Source of the DNA: Clostridiales bacterium
GTDB taxonomy: Bacteria; Bacillota; Clostridia; Oscillospirales; CAG-382
DNA: 6,966 bases
Assembly (NCBI GenBank): GCA_004553575.1
Contig: SFLA01000057.1
Span: 1-6,966 of the forward strand
Direction: 5' to 3'
Made by a program: the position numbers and the translations under genes. Below, in pieces: positions 6,901 to 6,966 of the stretch. Within the stretch, counting starts at the first letter, position 1. Every line of letters starts with the position of its first letter. Below the pieces are notes generated by a model that was not told the DNA's origin, ran no database searches, and worked only from the letters and a program-made list of their open reading frames with translations.

Positions 6901-6966
6901 TTAATGCCGATGGTAATATTGCGACTACTACTGCGCTCAGTGACAAAAATGGAAGACCTTCTGCTA
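3960..6966 (+). CDS. Large polyvalent virion protein: ejection region + zinc metallopeptidase + PBECR-like nuclease (3' partial)
   Basis: 1002 residues are visible with no stop before the window end. ATG 3960 follows GGAGG at 3949-3953 by 6 nt and lies 2 nt after the previous stop. Parts in order: a polar, coiled N-terminus (1-190); a helical unit MTADELKTYSYWYNKSPNAA (234-253) with AKRYLESISADVNKR after it; and an ejection-protein-like region (about 285-540). That region has hydrophobic Gly/Ala segments at about 357-383 and 509-530 (PLIAFAGGALSGGVMAGIGE) and the conserved-looking EEGFEEVISEYINNIANG (454-471). A low-complexity linker (590-640) follows. Next is a metallopeptidase with GTIYVNP (706-712), ILAHELTHSAEG (721-732; H724, E725, H728) and CESETLALAAQALFED (781-796), where E784 probably is the third zinc ligand. 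After RYSQ (881-884) comes a probable nuclease with IKHIKKRHGENGEHD (941-955) and DIARIGYVIRNFDSVDYV (963-980), resembling PBECR domains. The last 366 nt are 41% GC against 61% just before. I infer it is injected with phage DNA; peptidase and nuclease targets are unknown. The gene is certain, the peptidase likely, the nuclease subfamily uncertain. Confidence 0.93.
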   Translation, partial: MAINLNGGNGIPSFSEWKKQQQKENSGKSAVSGSDFKANNTRSMLDTSSLGYADSRGVPLGNTKQLDGGAQRKAQQLRFAAEKLSSMTLTDEDKKTLDEAQFLRLSRQGGAADRLDADIRERQREYQSGISGKLDKLKEKAYYTEQEGIRTVGEKLAADDPEFESKAAAGYEDKSNPIQKMRQKLVSDLPEGADYGVYGATLDEQLKKIDSGEKNGAISTGLLNGMNGINPADMTADELKTYSYWYNKSPNAAKRYLESISADVNKRTAEREAEFYTDDSRELRNMGIGGTALALGRELMLDYTSPAAYASALASKLTGKPYDPYSAANRGTINASAMQEGLTGDLPTLGKFLADTGISTVQYLSRIPLGAAGLVIMAYGAAGKTANEVKRNGGTTDQALTLGTVAGLAEYASEKIPFENIKAAFSGGEKKALARALEKVMKSKLGSVVGSALEEGFEEVISEYINNIANGVVLGDESDMKKYALTLISQGMSYEDATKAAFKQYYVTNPLIAFAGGALSGGVMAGIGEGYNGARNAIINNAENRYFKANGQQLLDSYDKSNGIGNSIEMTADEQRLNDAAKEYTPGNVDIEADSDLLSDPEVSAAIEQLTTKEQNTPAADNSAAPQVSPKNQFANPAGSIVLDTAVQASRKQRADAAKTDVERSGILAGATDTDIAIAKSLSEVFGRNIVFDSTDASVNGKFADGTIYVNPNGSDNVVTILAHELTHSAEGSAEYDILKRCIKQDLADRGKMWQTLKDEVREKYASRYESMGQSFTDADCESETLALAAQALFEDEAAMQSFVKQNRSSASRLWYKISRAAQRLKQDISYRFNRGEPDVEARKRQLAVRQVEDARDMLAKALRATKNAALSSGAQSDSVRYSQAVDQDFLDFIKECESSTDGKIKRYNISDVSERQAQELKKLTGQDYSGYRNSINSDAIKHIKKRHGENGEHDTTMSNDLDIARIGYVIRNFDSVDYVLNADGNIATTTALSDKNGRPSA
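6129..6143 (+). other. HELTH zinc-binding/catalytic motif of the metallopeptidase domain
   Basis: These codons encode H724-E-L-T-H728, the HExxH signature in which both His bind zinc and E725 is the general base. It is preceded by GTIYVNP (706-712) and a hydrophobic VVTILA run, the strand-then-helix order expected for this fold. A helix with E784 (CESETLALAAQ, nt about 6300-6332) lies 56 residues later and probably gives the third ligand, as in gluzincins. Domain boundaries are roughly residues 670-830. Confidence 0.8.
6600..6966 (+). other. Low-GC C-terminal nuclease-like module (PBECR type), cut by the window end
   Basis: The module begins with the linker RYSQ (881-884) and runs to the last visible residue, A1002. 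It holds LKKLTGQDYSGYRNSINSDA (921-940), IKHIKKRHGENGEHD (941-955) and DIARIGYVIRNFDSVDYV (963-980), then a Gly/Asn/Asp turn and SDKNGRPSA. The INSDAIKHIKKRHG and ARIGYVxxNFD patterns match what I recall of phage Barnase-EndoU-ColicinE5/D-RelE-like nuclease domains at the C-terminus of Firmicutes phage proteins. H943, R947 and H948 are the candidate catalytic residues. The final strands, which carry conserved aromatic/acidic positions in relatives, lie outside the window. Counted GC is 150/366 (41%) against 220/360 (61%) in 6241-6600. Confidence 0.6.

Overview
The window is a tightly packed, single-strand block of late (virion structural) genes from a bacteriophage or prophage. All five reading frames point to the right with gaps of 13 nt or less, and one pair overlaps. 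The proteins resemble families I know from phages and prophages of anaerobic gut Firmicutes (Clostridia such as Oscillospiraceae and Lachnospiraceae). High GC (about 55-60% where I counted, outside the last 370 bases) with frequent GCG, CTC, GGC and CCG codons fits a moderately GC-rich member of that group. No integrase, repressor or att site is visible, so lysogeny cannot be judged. No tRNA, CRISPR, insertion sequence, promoter or terminator was found, and no stretch over 300 bases lacks a gene.

Layout: 1-138 is the C-terminal end of an unrecognised protein. 152-565 is a small acidic protein of the type often found among Firmicutes phage head/tail genes. 549-2126 is a 525-residue beta-rich protein that looks like the nozzle (tail-tip tube, 'packaged DNA stabilisation'-like) protein of short-tailed phages. 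2137-3957 is a 606-residue Tyr/Gln/Asp-rich helical, repeat-containing protein, probably an internal virion (ejected) protein. 3960 to the window end is a protein of more than 1002 residues, open at the right edge.

The last gene is the centrepiece. Its N-terminal half looks like an internal virion/ejection protein with glycine-rich hydrophobic segments. It is followed by a zinc metallopeptidase domain (HELTH, residues 724-728, with a likely third ligand E784). After an RYSQ linker comes a C-terminal module resembling the phage-borne Barnase-EndoU-ColicinE5/D-RelE-like (PBECR) nucleases. Exactly at the linker GC content falls from 61% (6241-6600) to 41% (6601-6966), a strong sign that the nuclease tip was acquired separately. 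The protein fits the 'polyvalent protein' idea: a virion component that delivers several activities into the cell with the phage DNA.

Working model (inference): the nozzle closes the tail. The 606-residue and >1002-residue proteins are packaged in the capsid and leave with the genome. The hydrophobic segments help cross the envelope, and the peptidase and nuclease act on host, competitor or self targets after entry.
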